Shown: positions 19,470 through 28,185, counted from the stretch's first letter. The stretch: 64,000 bases of DNA from Bradyrhizobium canariense (GCF_018130465.1 NZ_JAFCKJ010000003.1:806001-870000), one strand, 5' to 3'. A program made the numbers and translations. The notes: a model not told the origin generated them from the letters alone.

Positions 19470-19508
19470 GGGATAATCTCCTTGAGGCCGAGGCCGATCG
19501 CTTTGACA

Positions 19509-19537
19509 AATCCTATCAACCTGCATTTTATAGGATT
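19509..19537. promoter_or_regulatory. Inverted repeat between mmsA and the LysR gene (candidate operator)
   Basis: Perfect 8-base arms AATCCTAT (19509-19516) and ATAGGATT (19530-19537) with a 13-base spacer. It lies between two divergent starts, where LysR-type regulators normally bind (their sites are dyads with a T-N11-A core). It probably serves both promoters. Confidence 0.55.
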
Positions 19538-19571
19538 CAAGTCTGAGATAATGCACCATAGATGTGCGAAA

Positions 19572-20480
19572 ATGCTGGATCAAGGTAGCATCGACTGGGA
19601 CGACTTCCGCTTCGTGCTGGCCATCGTGCGGGGCGGCTCGGTTTCGGCTGCGGCAAAACAGCTCGGTGTCGACCATGCCACCGTAATCCGCCGCGTCGAC
19701 CGGCTGGAGAAGCACCTGTCGGCAAAGCTGTTTGACCGGCGCAAGACCGGCTACCTGCTGACAGAGGCCGGCCAGCGCGTCGCCGACAGCGCGGAAGCCA
19801 TGGAATCGACCATCGTCGCCAACCAGGAGCAGGTCGGCGGGTCGGTGGCGCGGTTGACCGGCACTGTGCGGATCGGCGCCCCCGACGGTTTTGGGACCGC
19901 GTTCCTGGCGCCGCGGCTCGCGCCCTTCGCCGACCGCTATCCCGACCTCGATCTGCAACTGGTCGCGACCGCACGACTGTTCAGTCTCTCCAAGCGCGAG
20001 GCCGATATCGCCATCAGCCTGACCATGCCGAAGGAAGGCCGCATCGTCGGCCGCAAGCTACTCGACTACCGCCTCGGACTCTATGCCGCGCCCGCCTATC
20101 TCGACCGATTCCCGAAAATCACCTCGCGCGAGGTCCTGCCTCAGCACCGCTTCGTCGGCTATATCGAGGAGCTGCTGTTCACGCCCGAGCTCGACTATCT
20201 GCCGCAGGTGTCGCCGAAGATCTCCGCACGCTTGCGCAGCGCCAACCTGATCGCGCAACTCAACGCCACGCTCGCCGGTTTCGGTATCGCCGTCCTGCCG
20301 CACTTCATGGCGGCCGACTATCCGCAACTGATTGCGGTGCTGACGGAAGAGGTCTCGATCACCCGCACCTTCTGGATGCTGATGCACGCCGACAGCAAGG
20401 ACCTTGCGCGGATCCGCGCGGTGGCGGATTATATTTCCGAGATTGTGGAGCGCGAGCGGGCGCTGTTTGCGGGGCGATGA
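19572..20480 (+). CDS. LysR-family transcriptional regulator
   Basis: A 302-residue regulator with an N-terminal winged helix-turn-helix (IDWDDFRFVLAIVRGGSVSAAAKQ onward in pieces, about residues 7-65) and a periplasmic-binding-protein-like effector domain after residue 90. The ATG at 19572 puts the DNA-binding domain at the usual distance from the N terminus; an in-frame ATG at 19551 would add seven residues. It is divergent from mmsA, and a perfect inverted repeat lies between them, so control of valine catabolism in response to a pathway intermediate is a reasonable inference. Confidence 0.88.
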   Translation: MLDQGSIDWDDFRFVLAIVRGGSVSAAAKQLGVDHATVIRRVDRLEKHLSAKLFDRRKTGYLLTEAGQRVADSAEAMESTIVANQEQVGGSVARLTGTVRIGAPDGFGTAFLAPRLAPFADRYPDLDLQLVATARLFSLSKREADIAISLTMPKEGRIVGRKLLDYRLGLYAAPAYLDRFPKITSREVLPQHRFVGYIEELLFTPELDYLPQVSPKISARLRSANLIAQLNATLAGFGIAVLPHFMAADYPQLIAVLTEEVSITRTFWMLMHADSKDLARIRAVADYISEIVERERALFAGR

Positions 20481-20511
20481 ACCGGGGGTGTTGAGAGCGC
20501 AACCGCCAGAC

Positions 20512-20615
20512 CCTCATGGTGAGGAGGCGCGAAGCGCCGTCTCGAACCATGCAGGCCCACATCTCACCTGCGCCATCCTTCGAGACGACCGCTGCGCGGT
20601 CTCCTCAGGATGAGG
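20512..20615. repeat. Extragenic palindromic repeat
   Basis: Contains CCTCATGGTGAGGAGGCGCG and CATCCTTCGAGACGACCGC followed by GCGGTCTCCTCAGGATGAGG. The right half pairs CGAGACGACCGC with GCGGTCTCCT, and the whole matches the copy at 50918. It lies between the convergent LysR and TetR genes. Confidence 0.7.
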
Positions 20616-20635
20616 TCCGGAGCCTCTGGCTGTCG

Positions 20636-21256
20636 CTAATTCTGCTTCGCCTTCTTCGCAGCCGCCACCTTCGGCTCACGCTTTGCGCCATCGAGCGCGC
20701 TGTCCTTGCCGGTCTTCAGCACCTCGTCCGACAGCTCGCTCGAGCCGGCGATGCGCGCGAGCAGCATGGTGCCGGCCATGGTCGCCAGCGTCGCGATCGC
20801 CTGCTTGCGCGCGGCCTTGCGCGGCAGATTCGGGATGAAGTCGGTCATCATCTCGATCATCTCGTCGAGCTTGCCGGCAAAGGCCTTTCGCGTCTTCGGG
20901 CTCTCGCGGGCGATCTCGGCACCGAGCGCGGGGATCGAGCAGCCGTGACCGGGGTTGTCGCGATGCACCGTCGAGAGATAGGTCTCGACGATCTGGGCGA
21001 GCTGCTTCTCCGGCGCGACCTGATCGGATTGCTTGCGCCAGTGCTCCATCGAGCGGTCCATGGCGTAGTCAAACGCCTCGATCACCAGCGCCTCGCGGGA
21101 ATCGAAATGGGCGTAGAAGCCGCCATGGGTCAGGCCAGCTTCCTTCATGAGGTCGGCGACGCCGATGCCGTGGGCGCCCTTTTCGCGCAGCCGCACGGAG
21201 GCCTTCTTCACGATACGGTCGTGGGTTTCCTGCTTGTGTTCCCTGGAATAGCGCAT
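20636..21256 (-). CDS. TetR/AcrR-family transcriptional regulator
   Basis: A 206-residue repressor-type protein. The helix-turn-helix domain spans residues 8-53 and includes GVADLMKEAGLTHGGFYAHFDSRE in two helices; the ligand domain follows, with a Lys/Ala-rich tail. Neighbours are a PaaI-like thioesterase, an enoyl-CoA hydratase and a thiolase, so it probably senses an acyl-CoA or related lipid and controls this small beta-oxidation group. Palindromes with TATGAT half-sites upstream of the thioesterase and thiolase genes are candidate targets. Confidence 0.87.
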   Translation of the reverse strand: MRYSREHKQETHDRIVKKASVRLREKGAHGIGVADLMKEAGLTHGGFYAHFDSREALVIEAFDYAMDRSMEHWRKQSDQVAPEKQLAQIVETYLSTVHRDNPGHGCSIPALGAEIARESPKTRKAFAGKLDEMIEMMTDFIPNLPRKAARKQAIATLATMAGTMLLARIAGSSELSDEVLKTGKDSALDGAKREPKVAAAKKAKQN

Positions 21257-21320
21257 GCGAGTCTCATTGAATGTCGAAGATCATTTTATAACACAGAAAT
21301 GGACCAAGCGGTGCATTAAT

Positions 21321-21854
21321 TCATGTTAAGACATTGCCGATCATCGAAAAGGTTGCAGTTGCATGGACCGCGAGCGCACCCTTGCCGTCGCGCACAAAGC
21401 CCTCGGTGTAGCTGCTCTGGCGTCCCAGCTTGATCACTTTACCTTCGGCCGAGATCAGCCCCGAACGGACCGAGAGCGGACGCAGGAACGTCATCTTCAG
21501 GTCGAGGGTCACCGAACCCTGCCCTGCTTCCAACCGGGTCGAGATCGCACACCCCATCGCGGTGTCGATCAGCGCCGCGGCGGTCGCCCCGTGCAGCAGG
21601 CCGATGGTATTTTCGAGATCTTCGCGCGGCTCCAGTTCCATCACGATCCGGCCCGGTTCGACCACGGCCATGGTGAAACCGATCAGCTTGGCGAACGGCG
21701 GCGGCGGCAGCCGTCCGTCGCGGATGCCCAGCATGGCGTCCATGCCTGACAGCCCCATGGCCGCCTTTGCGACCGGCGCGGGCACTTGCCAGTCCACCAC
21801 ACGCTCGCGACGTTGCGCAGGCGAAAACAGGTCGAGTTGGCCGTTGCAGGTCAT
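21321..21854 (-). CDS. PaaI-family hotdog thioesterase
   Basis: A 177-residue hotdog protein with the PaaI/YbgC-like core: LLHGATAAALIDTAMGCAI (catalytic-type Asp) and SVTLDLKMTFLRPL. It would hydrolyse an acyl-CoA, freeing CoA in fatty-acid or aromatic catabolism. The ATG at 21854 is preferred since AAGGGA stands about five bases upstream; another ATG at 21875 has no such site. A palindrome with GTATGA arms lies directly upstream, and the enoyl-CoA hydratase gene diverges from here. Confidence 0.8.
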   Translation of the reverse strand: MTCNGQLDLFSPAQRRERVVDWQVPAPVAKAAMGLSGMDAMLGIRDGRLPPPPFAKLIGFTMAVVEPGRIVMELEPREDLENTIGLLHGATAAALIDTAMGCAISTRLEAGQGSVTLDLKMTFLRPLSVRSGLISAEGKVIKLGRQSSYTEGFVRDGKGALAVHATATFSMIGNVLT

Positions 21855-21866
21855 GGCGGTCCCTTG

Positions 21867-21884
21867 GTATGACATATATCATAC
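21867..21884. promoter_or_regulatory. Palindrome upstream of the PaaI thioesterase gene (candidate TetR operator)
   Basis: GTATGA (21867-21872) and TCATAC (21879-21884) flank a CATATA centre. On the minus strand TATGAT may double as a -10 box. A TTGACA hexamer for the opposite strand lies at 21927. Confidence 0.5.
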
Positions 21885-22008
21885 TATCCCGCGGACTTCG
21901 CGCTGGCAACTCCGCCTCCCCAACGCTTGACAACCAATGCGTTTCGGCCCGGAACTGATCCCGACCGGCGTACTCTTGCGCACGTCCACGAAACTCAGAG
22001 ATCCCATC

Positions 22009-22779
22009 ATGGAAATGCTCAACCACCACTGCGGCGTGACGCGCGATGCGCGCGGCGTTGTTCACGTCACGATCTGCAACGCCGGCTCGCTCAATATCCT
22101 CGGCTCGCCTGTGACCGATGCGGTGCGCGAAGGTCTCCAGCAGCTTGGCCCCGACCGCAGCATCCGCGTCGTGGTGCTGCGCGGCCAAAGCGAGAAGAGC
22201 ATGATCGGCGGCGCCGATATCAAGGAGATGGCCAAGCTCGACCAGCCATCGGCCGAAGCCTTCATCAGTCGTCTGCGCGATCTCTGCGAAGCAGTGCGCG
22301 CTTTCCCGGCCCCCGTGATCGCACGCATGCCCGGCTGGTGCCTCGGCGGCGGGCTCGAGGTTGCCGCCGCCTGCGATTTCCGGATCGCCGCGCATGATGC
22401 GCATTTCGGCATGCCGGAGGTGCGCGTCGGCATTCCCTCGGTGATCCACGCCGCGCTGCTGCCGCGCCTGATCGGCTGGGCCCGCGCCCGCTGGCTGGTG
22501 ATGACCGCCGAAAACATCGACGCGCCCACGGCGCTGGCGTGGGGACTGGTCGACAAGGTCGCACCGGAGGGCGGGCTGGACGCTGCCGTCGAGCATCTTG
22601 TGACGGCGCTGCTCGAATGCGGCCCCGAGGCGCTGCGGTCGCAGAAAGCGCTGCTGCGGCAATGGGAGGAGCTGCCGCTGACGGAGTCGGTGAATTTGAG
22701 CGTAAAAGTGTTCGGCGAGTCGTTCCTGACCGACGAGCCGACGCGGCTGATGCAGGCGTTCGTGAATCGAAAGCGGTAG
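22009..22779 (+). CDS. Enoyl-CoA hydratase/isomerase
   Basis: A 256-residue crotonase-fold protein. It has the oxyanion-hole segment SEKSMIGGADIKEM and the two catalytic-glutamate regions GWCLGGGLEVAAACD and FGMPEVRVGIPS, as in true enoyl-CoA hydratases. It hydrates 2-enoyl-CoA in beta-oxidation. The ATG at 22009 is selected because the family sequence begins there; an earlier ATG at 21937 would lie in the promoter region. Divergent from the thioesterase gene and followed by a thiolase gene, probably under the same TetR regulator. Confidence 0.85.
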   Translation: MEMLNHHCGVTRDARGVVHVTICNAGSLNILGSPVTDAVREGLQQLGPDRSIRVVVLRGQSEKSMIGGADIKEMAKLDQPSAEAFISRLRDLCEAVRAFPAPVIARMPGWCLGGGLEVAAACDFRIAAHDAHFGMPEVRVGIPSVIHAALLPRLIGWARARWLVMTAENIDAPTALAWGLVDKVAPEGGLDAAVEHLVTALLECGPEALRSQKALLRQWEELPLTESVNLSVKVFGESFLTDEPTRLMQAFVNRKR

Positions 22780-22799
22780 GTTGCCTCCATACTCACGGT

Positions 22800-22903
22800 G
22801 TCATGCCCCGGCTTGACCGGGGCATCCAGTACGCCGCGGCTTCTCAGTATCCCCGCGCCGCCTCTGGAATACTGGACCGCCTGCTTTCGCGGGCGATGAC
22901 AGC
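22800..22903. repeat. Extragenic palindrome
   Basis: Left arm GTCATGCCCCGGCTTGACCG with its own hairpin CCCCGG-CTTGA-CCGGGG, right arm CGCGGGCGATGAC, inner pair CCAGTA / TACTGG. Together with the promoter region that follows it fills the 288 bases between the hydratase and thiolase genes. No gene is visible there. Confidence 0.7.
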
Positions 22904-23016
22904 GTGGTGTTAGGCAGCAGGGAGCGGACAGCACCAACCTCCTCCGATCGAACGCCCAAATCTCATCCGAACCACGACAAATTCTCATGCCGGACGCGGT
23001 TGCATTTCTTGCGCTG

Positions 23017-23028
23017 CATCATATGATG
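23017..23028. promoter_or_regulatory. Perfect 12-base palindrome in the thiolase promoter
   Basis: CATCATATGATG is its own reverse complement and lies 39 bases before the thiolase ATG. Its ATCAT/ATGAT halves resemble those of the palindrome at 21867, so the same TetR protein might bind both. Confidence 0.42.
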
Positions 23029-23067
23029 GTTATAATCTTATTGACCGATCACCGCAGGGAGTCCCCC

Positions 23068-24264
23068 ATGGCCGAAGTCGCCGATCCCGTCGTCATCGTC
23101 TCCGCCGTCCGTAGCCCGCTCGGCCGTTTCATGGGCGAGCTGTCGCCGCTCCCCGCGCACAAGCTCGGATCGCATGTGATCGGCGCGGCACTGGAGCGAG
23201 CGAAGCTTGCGCCGGAGAAGATCGACGAGGTCTTCATGGGCTGCGTGCTGCCGGCCGGCCAGGGCCAGGCTCCGGCGCGCCAGGCCGCACGAGCGGCCGG
23301 CCTGCCCGATGCCACCGGCGCCACCACCGTCAACAAGGTCTGCGGCTCCGGCATGAAGGCGACCATGCTGGCACACGACATCATTCGCGCCGGCTCGGCC
23401 GAGATCGTCGTCTCCGGCGGCATGGAAAGCATGAGCAACGCGCCATATCTCCTCGCCAAGGCGCGCGGTGGCTATCGCGCCGGACATGACCGCATCATCG
23501 ACCACATGATGATGGACGGGCTGGAAGACGCTTACGAGACCGGCCGCTCCATGGGCGATTTCGGCGAAGCGACCGCAGAGGCCTACCAGTTCACCCGCAA
23601 GGACCAGGATGCCTATGCGATGGAAACGCTCAGCCGCGCCCGCAAGGCGGTCGAGGGCGGCGCGTTCAAGGCGGAGATCGCGCCGATCACGCTGAGCGAG
23701 AAGGCAGGCCCCCGCATTGTCGCCAATGACGAGCATCCGCTGAAGGTCGATCCCGCAAAAATCCCAGGGCTGAAGCCGGCGTTCCGCGCCAACGGCACCA
23801 TCACGCCGGCGGCTTCCTCCGCCAACGCCGACGGCGCCGCGGCGCTGCTGCTGACCAAGCGCTCGCTCGCCGATCGGGGCGGCCTGCCTGTTCTGGCGGA
23901 GATCAAGGGTCACGCCACCCATAGCCAGGAGCCGCAGTGGTTCACCACGGCGCCGATCCCGGCGATCCGCAAGCTGCTCGACAAGGTCGGCTGGAGTGCC
24001 GACGATGTCGATCTGTTCGAGATCAACGAAGCCTTCGCCGTGGTGGCGATGGCAGCGCAGCGCGATCTCGGCATTCCCCGCGACAAGCTCAACGTCAACG
24101 GCGGCGCCTGCGCGCTCGGCCATCCCATCGGCGCCACCGGCGCACGGCTGATCGTGACACTGCTGCATGCGCTCGAGGCGCGAAACCTCAAGCGCGGCGT
24201 GGCGGCGCTCTGCATCGGCGGCGGCGAAGCCACAGCGATCGCGGTGGAGCGCCTGACGCACTGA
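23068..24264 (+). CDS. Acetyl-CoA C-acetyltransferase (thiolase)
   Basis: A 398-residue thiolase with the complete catalytic set: Cys92 in NKVCGSGMKA, His352 in ACALGHPIGATGAR and Cys382 in AALCIGGGEA. It condenses two acetyl-CoA or cleaves acetoacetyl-CoA, feeding either polyhydroxybutyrate synthesis or beta-oxidation. The ATG at 23068 lies just after a GCAGGGAG ribosome-binding site; codons further upstream in the same frame are promoter sequence. A 9-base-arm hairpin follows the stop codon. Confidence 0.93.
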   Translation: MAEVADPVVIVSAVRSPLGRFMGELSPLPAHKLGSHVIGAALERAKLAPEKIDEVFMGCVLPAGQGQAPARQAARAAGLPDATGATTVNKVCGSGMKATMLAHDIIRAGSAEIVVSGGMESMSNAPYLLAKARGGYRAGHDRIIDHMMMDGLEDAYETGRSMGDFGEATAEAYQFTRKDQDAYAMETLSRARKAVEGGAFKAEIAPITLSEKAGPRIVANDEHPLKVDPAKIPGLKPAFRANGTITPAASSANADGAAALLLTKRSLADRGGLPVLAEIKGHATHSQEPQWFTTAPIPAIRKLLDKVGWSADDVDLFEINEAFAVVAMAAQRDLGIPRDKLNVNGGACALGHPIGATGARLIVTLLHALEARNLKRGVAALCIGGGEATAIAVERLTH

Positions 24265-24274
24265 CGTAAAAGTC

Positions 24275-24302
24275 CGGAAATGAGGGAACTCCATCATTTC
24301 CG
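24275..24302 (+). terminator. Hairpin after the thiolase gene (possible terminator)
   Basis: Perfect 9-base arms CGGAAATGA (24275-24283) and TCATTTCCG (24294-24302) with a 10-base loop, starting 11 bases after the stop codon. There is no T-run, so it may stabilise the 3' end rather than terminate. Confidence 0.5.
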
Positions 24303-24335
24303 ACAGACGAGTCCCGTGCCATCCTGCAAGCTCGC

Positions 24336-24363
24336 GCAGGTGTTTCAAGAGCAGGTGTTTCAA
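24336..24363. repeat. Direct repeat upstream of the MFS gene
   Basis: GCAGGTGTTTCAA occurs twice (24336-24348, 24351-24363) with a 15-base period, followed by AACCTGC, which can pair with the repeat. The TGTTTCAA core recurs upstream of the TAXI gene at 45684. Confidence 0.5.
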
Positions 24364-24389
24364 AACCTGCCCATCAAGATTGAGGCCCA

Positions 24390-25685
24390 ATGATCTCGAA
24401 CTGGCTCGCGGCAACACTCGGCCGCCGCAATATCCACTACGGCTGGGTGATGGTCGGCGTGACCTTCCTCACCGCGCTGATCAGCGCCGGCACGGTCGGC
24501 GCGCCCGGCGTGTTCATCGTTCCGCTTCAGAAGGAGTTCGGCTGGAGCACGGCGGAGATCTCGTCCGCGCTGTCGATCCGCTTCATCCTGTTCGGGCTGA
24601 TGGCGCCGTTCGCGGCTGCCCTGCTCAACCGCTACGGCCTGCGCAACGTCACGCTGACCGCGCAGCTCATCGTCGTCTCCGCGCTGGTGCTCTCGCTCGG
24701 CATGACCGAGGTGTGGCAGCTCGTGGCGCTGTGGGGCGTCGTGATCGGGATCGGCACCGGCATGACCGCGCTGGTGCTGGGCGCCACCATCGCGACGCGC
24801 TGGTTCGCGGCGCGGCGCGGCCTCGTCGTCGGCATCATGACCGCGAGCGTCGCCACCGGCCAGCTCGTGTTCCTGCCGCTGCTCGCAAGCCTCACCGAAC
24901 GTTTCGGCTGGCGGCTTGCGCTCGGCTTCGTCTGCATCGCACTTGGTGTTTCCGCCCTCGCGGTCCTGCTCGCGATGCGCGACCGTCCGAGCGATGTCGG
25001 CCTGCGCCCGTTCGGCGACGAAGGCACCACGCCCCTGCCCGCGCCGCCCGTCAGCCACGGCTCGATCACCGGCGTTGCGCTCGGCACGCTGCGCGACGCC
25101 TCGAAGAGCAGCGCGTTCTGGGTCCTGTTTGCGACGTTCTTCGTCTGCGGTGCATCCACCAACGGCCTCGTGCAGGTGCATCTGATCCCGATGTGCCTCG
25201 ATTTCGGCATCCCGCAGGTGCAGGCCGCGGGCCTGCTGGCTGCGATGGGAATCTTCGACTTCTTCGGCACCATCATGTCGGGCTGGCTGTCGGACCGCTA
25301 CGACAACCGCTATCTGCTGTTCTGGTATTACGGCCTGCGCGGGCTCTCGCTGATCTTCCTCCCCTTCAGCGATTTCTCGTTCTATGGGCTCTCGATCTTT
25401 GCGATGTTCTATGGGCTCGACTGGATCGCAACCGTGCCGCCCACGGTGCGCCTCACCGCGCAGAAATTCGGACCCGAGCGCGCCAACCTGGTGTTCGGCT
25501 GGATCTTTGCCGGCCACCAGCTCGGCGCGGGCACCGCCGCCTTCGGCGCCGGTTTCTCGCGGACGGTCTATCAGAGCTACCTGCCAGCCTTCTTCATCGC
25601 CGGCGCACTCTGCGTGTTCGCCTCGCTGATCGTGCTGACACTCTCGCGACAACCGAAGCCAAAACCGCAAGCCGCGGTGGCTTAG
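24390..25685 (+). CDS. MFS transporter (oxalate/formate antiporter-like, 12 helices)
   Basis: A 431-residue inner-membrane carrier with twelve predicted helices. The loop between helices 2 and 3 has the shortened MFS motif around NRYGLRNV, and the N-terminal NIHYGWVMVGVTFL block is typical of the OxlT/monocarboxylate branch. It probably moves a small organic acid. A GAGG ribosome-binding site stands just before the ATG. The stop codon overlaps that of the convergent porin gene by four bases, so there is no room for a terminator between them. Confidence 0.8.
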   Translation: MISNWLAATLGRRNIHYGWVMVGVTFLTALISAGTVGAPGVFIVPLQKEFGWSTAEISSALSIRFILFGLMAPFAAALLNRYGLRNVTLTAQLIVVSALVLSLGMTEVWQLVALWGVVIGIGTGMTALVLGATIATRWFAARRGLVVGIMTASVATGQLVFLPLLASLTERFGWRLALGFVCIALGVSALAVLLAMRDRPSDVGLRPFGDEGTTPLPAPPVSHGSITGVALGTLRDASKSSAFWVLFATFFVCGASTNGLVQVHLIPMCLDFGIPQVQAAGLLAAMGIFDFFGTIMSGWLSDRYDNRYLLFWYYGLRGLSLIFLPFSDFSFYGLSIFAMFYGLDWIATVPPTVRLTAQKFGPERANLVFGWIFAGHQLGAGTAAFGAGFSRTVYQSYLPAFFIAGALCVFASLIVLTLSRQPKPKPQAAVA

Positions 25686-27085
25686 TACCTGATCGTGGTG
25701 GTGACGCCAAAGACTGCGGCGTCACCGATCCGCGAAACTCCGGTCGGATCGTTCGGGTTCGGGATGCCGCCCGAGGGGCGAAACACGTACTGGAAATAAG
25801 GTGCGACCAGCCAGCCCGGCTTGATATGCGCCTCGTAGATCATCTCGATCAGCGTCTCGTTGCTGCGCACGGCACTTTGGACGCCCGTGAAGGATTGCGT
25901 GTCGAGATCGAGGTTGCGCGCCGTGTTCGAGATGCGCATGTAGGCGGCCGCCACGCCGAAGCGATCGAGCGGACGACCGGGTACGAAGCCGACAAAGCCG
26001 ATGCCGCCGTCGAGATAGAGATCGATCAGGTTGCGGTCCGGCGGGCTGTAGGCGATGCGGCCGAACGCGGTGACGCCCGGGATCGAGGCCGACGTGCTGT
26101 TGTCCTTGACCTCCGGCGGGCGGTAGAGCACCTGCTCGATGACCGCGAAGATTCCGTAATTGCCGCGGAGCTTTGCCGGAGTTCCGCTTCCGCCGGGATC
26201 GGCGATCGACAGCCCCTCCGCCGTAAAACGCTGGCTGTCGAAGGAGCCATAATGCTTCCACGCACCCGGCGTGACATTGCCGGCGAGCGGACGGCCGCCG
26301 ATATCGATGTCGTAGTTGAAGCGAACCTGCCCGATCACCCACGGCGCGTCGTTGACGCGAAAGGCGAGACCATGATGGTCGCGAAGCTGCGGATCGGCAT
26401 CGCCAGGCCCTGACGGATCGCCGTTGAAGACAGCACCGAACGCGGTGATCTGATCCGTCAGCGCGGCCTTGATGCGAATGCCGGGCACCGCGATCGGCGG
26501 CGCCGGGCCGCCGGCCGGAAGGTTGGACGCCTTGATCGCCGGCCAGCCGAACGTGCCGTTGATGAAGAGGTCGTCGGTCTGGCTGTCGAAAAACTCGACA
26601 TCGGCGGCCTGTTGGCCGGCCCTGATGTTCAGCCTGTCATTGAAGAGGCTCTGCTCGAAATAGGCATTGTAGAGCCGCTGGTCCGGCAACGCCTCGATCT
26701 CGCTGATGGTCGCGAGGTTCTGGATGTTGTTGCGCGAGAGCCCGCGACCATAGATGACAAAGGCATTGGCGTAGAAGCGACCACCGGTCCAGCCGACCAG
26801 CTTGTCGAGATCGGCATCGACCGACAGATCGAGCCGGCCGAAATGGATGGCGCCGCGCCTAACGCCGCCCGACACATTGCCGATATTGTCGGCGATGTAG
26901 GTGGCGCCGAAATTCAGGCCCTTGTTGGCGAGGCCGTCATGCCACGCGTTGAACCATCTTGGAGCCAGCCACTCCGCCGCGCTCTCGTCCTTGGCACCGG
27001 CGAGCGCGCTGGTGCTCGCCACCGTCGAGGCCAGCACAATCGCGACCGCATTTCGCAGCGGAATTTGATGAGCAGTCCCGTTCAC
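25682..27085 (-). CDS. OprB-like carbohydrate-selective porin
   Basis: A 467-residue outer-membrane beta-barrel precursor. A signal peptide (residues 1 to about 29, ending STSALA-GA) is followed by strands with alternating hydrophobic residues and by GATYIADNIGNVSGG, an N-terminal block of OprB porins. The last residues, TTTIRY, end in an aromatic as barrel proteins do. It would let a sugar or similar solute cross the outer membrane. A GTG at 27085 is the likely start because it yields a proper signal peptide; no good ATG exists. No sugar importer is adjacent, so the substrate is unknown. Confidence 0.8.
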   Translation of the reverse strand: MNGTAHQIPLRNAVAIVLASTVASTSALAGAKDESAAEWLAPRWFNAWHDGLANKGLNFGATYIADNIGNVSGGVRRGAIHFGRLDLSVDADLDKLVGWTGGRFYANAFVIYGRGLSRNNIQNLATISEIEALPDQRLYNAYFEQSLFNDRLNIRAGQQAADVEFFDSQTDDLFINGTFGWPAIKASNLPAGGPAPPIAVPGIRIKAALTDQITAFGAVFNGDPSGPGDADPQLRDHHGLAFRVNDAPWVIGQVRFNYDIDIGGRPLAGNVTPGAWKHYGSFDSQRFTAEGLSIADPGGSGTPAKLRGNYGIFAVIEQVLYRPPEVKDNSTSASIPGVTAFGRIAYSPPDRNLIDLYLDGGIGFVGFVPGRPLDRFGVAAAYMRISNTARNLDLDTQSFTGVQSAVRSNETLIEMIYEAHIKPGWLVAPYFQYVFRPSGGIPNPNDPTGVSRIGDAAVFGVTTTIRY

Positions 27086-27107
27086 GACTGGTACCGACTG
27101 GCGTGCT

Positions 27108-28124
27108 TTACTTGAAGATACCGGTGCGCCGCATGAAGAGATAGGCCGCACCGACCGACGAGGCCATCAGGAGAGCCGCCCAGACAAATCCGCTCTCGAC
27201 GTCGGTCAGCGGCAGGCCCTTGGTGTTCATGCCGAAGATGCCGGTGATCAGCGTCGGCGGCAGCAACAGCGAGGTCACGATCGAGAGCGTGTGGAGGTGG
27301 TTGTTGCTCTCCTCCTCGTTCTTGAAACGCAGCTCCTCCTCGAGCAGGCGGCTGCGTTCGCGCAGCTCGACGATATCGTGGTCGAGGCCGTCCAGCCGCT
27401 GCGCCAGCTTGCCGGCCTGGATACGCAAGCCCGGCGACAGGTGGTCGGTGTTCTTCTGGTCGAGGCGATGGAACAGCGTACGCAGGCCGGTGAGCTGGCG
27501 ATGCAGCCTGACGCAAGTCCGGCGCAGCCGGCCGAGATTGCGGCGCATCTCCGGCTTGGCGTCGTCGGCCAGAATCCGCTCCTCGATCTCGTCGATCTCC
27601 TGGCCGAGCTTGTCGGCCATCCTATCAAGCGTGTCGGCGACCTCGTCGACGATCTTTTCGAGCAGATGGGCGACGTTGTCGACGCGGTAGCCGCCTTCGA
27701 GCACCCGGCGCGTCGCATCCGCCGAGCACAGCGCCTGATGGCGGCCGCTGATCAGGAGCCGCTCGGTCATGGCGAAGCGCAGGAACGCGGTCTCCTCCGT
27801 TGCGCTGTCGATGTCGCGCACGAGGTCGGAGAACACGCCGTAGACGCAGTGGTCGATGACGTGAAGCTGCTGGAAGGTGTCGTTGGACAGCAAAAGCTCG
27901 CGCGCGAGCGGCGGCAGCTGGGACGCGGCGATCCACGGCCGTGCGCGCGTGTCCGTGAGGTTGAAATGCAGCCAGAGCCGGCCGTCGTGACTGAACTCGA
28001 TCGGCTGGTCGATCGGCAGCGCCTCGGCACCGCCGTCGCTGTGAAGGCGGAATGCCCACACCAGGCCGGGAATGCCAGGCACGGAATCCGATATCGCGCT
28101 GACAAGCTTTGCCGGCTCAGCCAT
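27108..28124 (-). CDS. zntB: CorA/ZntB-family zinc or magnesium transporter
   Basis: A 338-residue CorA-superfamily channel. A large cytoplasmic N-terminal domain with a long charged helix (about residues 130-270, including NEEESNNHLHTLSIV) leads into two membrane helices at the end, joined by the selectivity motif GMNTKGLPL. The ZntB branch transports Zn2+; the motif context GIFGMNTKGLPL fits that branch. It ends 22 bases upstream of the porin start, so both may be on one transcript. Confidence 0.87.
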   Translation of the reverse strand: MAEPAKLVSAISDSVPGIPGLVWAFRLHSDGGAEALPIDQPIEFSHDGRLWLHFNLTDTRARPWIAASQLPPLARELLLSNDTFQQLHVIDHCVYGVFSDLVRDIDSATEETAFLRFAMTERLLISGRHQALCSADATRRVLEGGYRVDNVAHLLEKIVDEVADTLDRMADKLGQEIDEIEERILADDAKPEMRRNLGRLRRTCVRLHRQLTGLRTLFHRLDQKNTDHLSPGLRIQAGKLAQRLDGLDHDIVELRERSRLLEEELRFKNEEESNNHLHTLSIVTSLLLPPTLITGIFGMNTKGLPLTDVESGFVWAALLMASSVGAAYLFMRRTGIFK

Positions 28125-28155
28125 GACCAACCCCAACCGTCAACGAATGCCCCGC

Positions 28156-28185
28156 TCCGGAAGATGGCTGACGGCATCTTCCGGA
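28156..28185. terminator. Hairpin between the decarboxylase and ZntB genes
   Basis: Perfect 11-base arms TCCGGAAGATG (28156-28166) and CATCTTCCGGA (28175-28185) with an 8-base loop. It lies about 50 bases beyond the decarboxylase stop on the minus strand and may end or stabilise that transcript. No T-run follows. Confidence 0.5.

Noticed and set aside
19470-19958. N-terminal extension of mmsA up to 19958
   Set aside because: It would overlap the LysR gene and its DNA-binding region; the MmsA family starts at MRSIGHFIGG with a good ribosome-binding site at 19469.
24275-24302. Calling the post-thiolase hairpin a rho-independent terminator
   Set aside because: There is no T-run after the stem, so only a possible terminator or stabilising hairpin is reported.
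24380-26413. A 677-codon plus-strand frame running through the MFS gene and antisense to the porin
   Set aside because: It is a shifted frame of the MFS gene and then antisense of the porin gene. Its composition (Arg, His, Ala) is that of a frame shadow.
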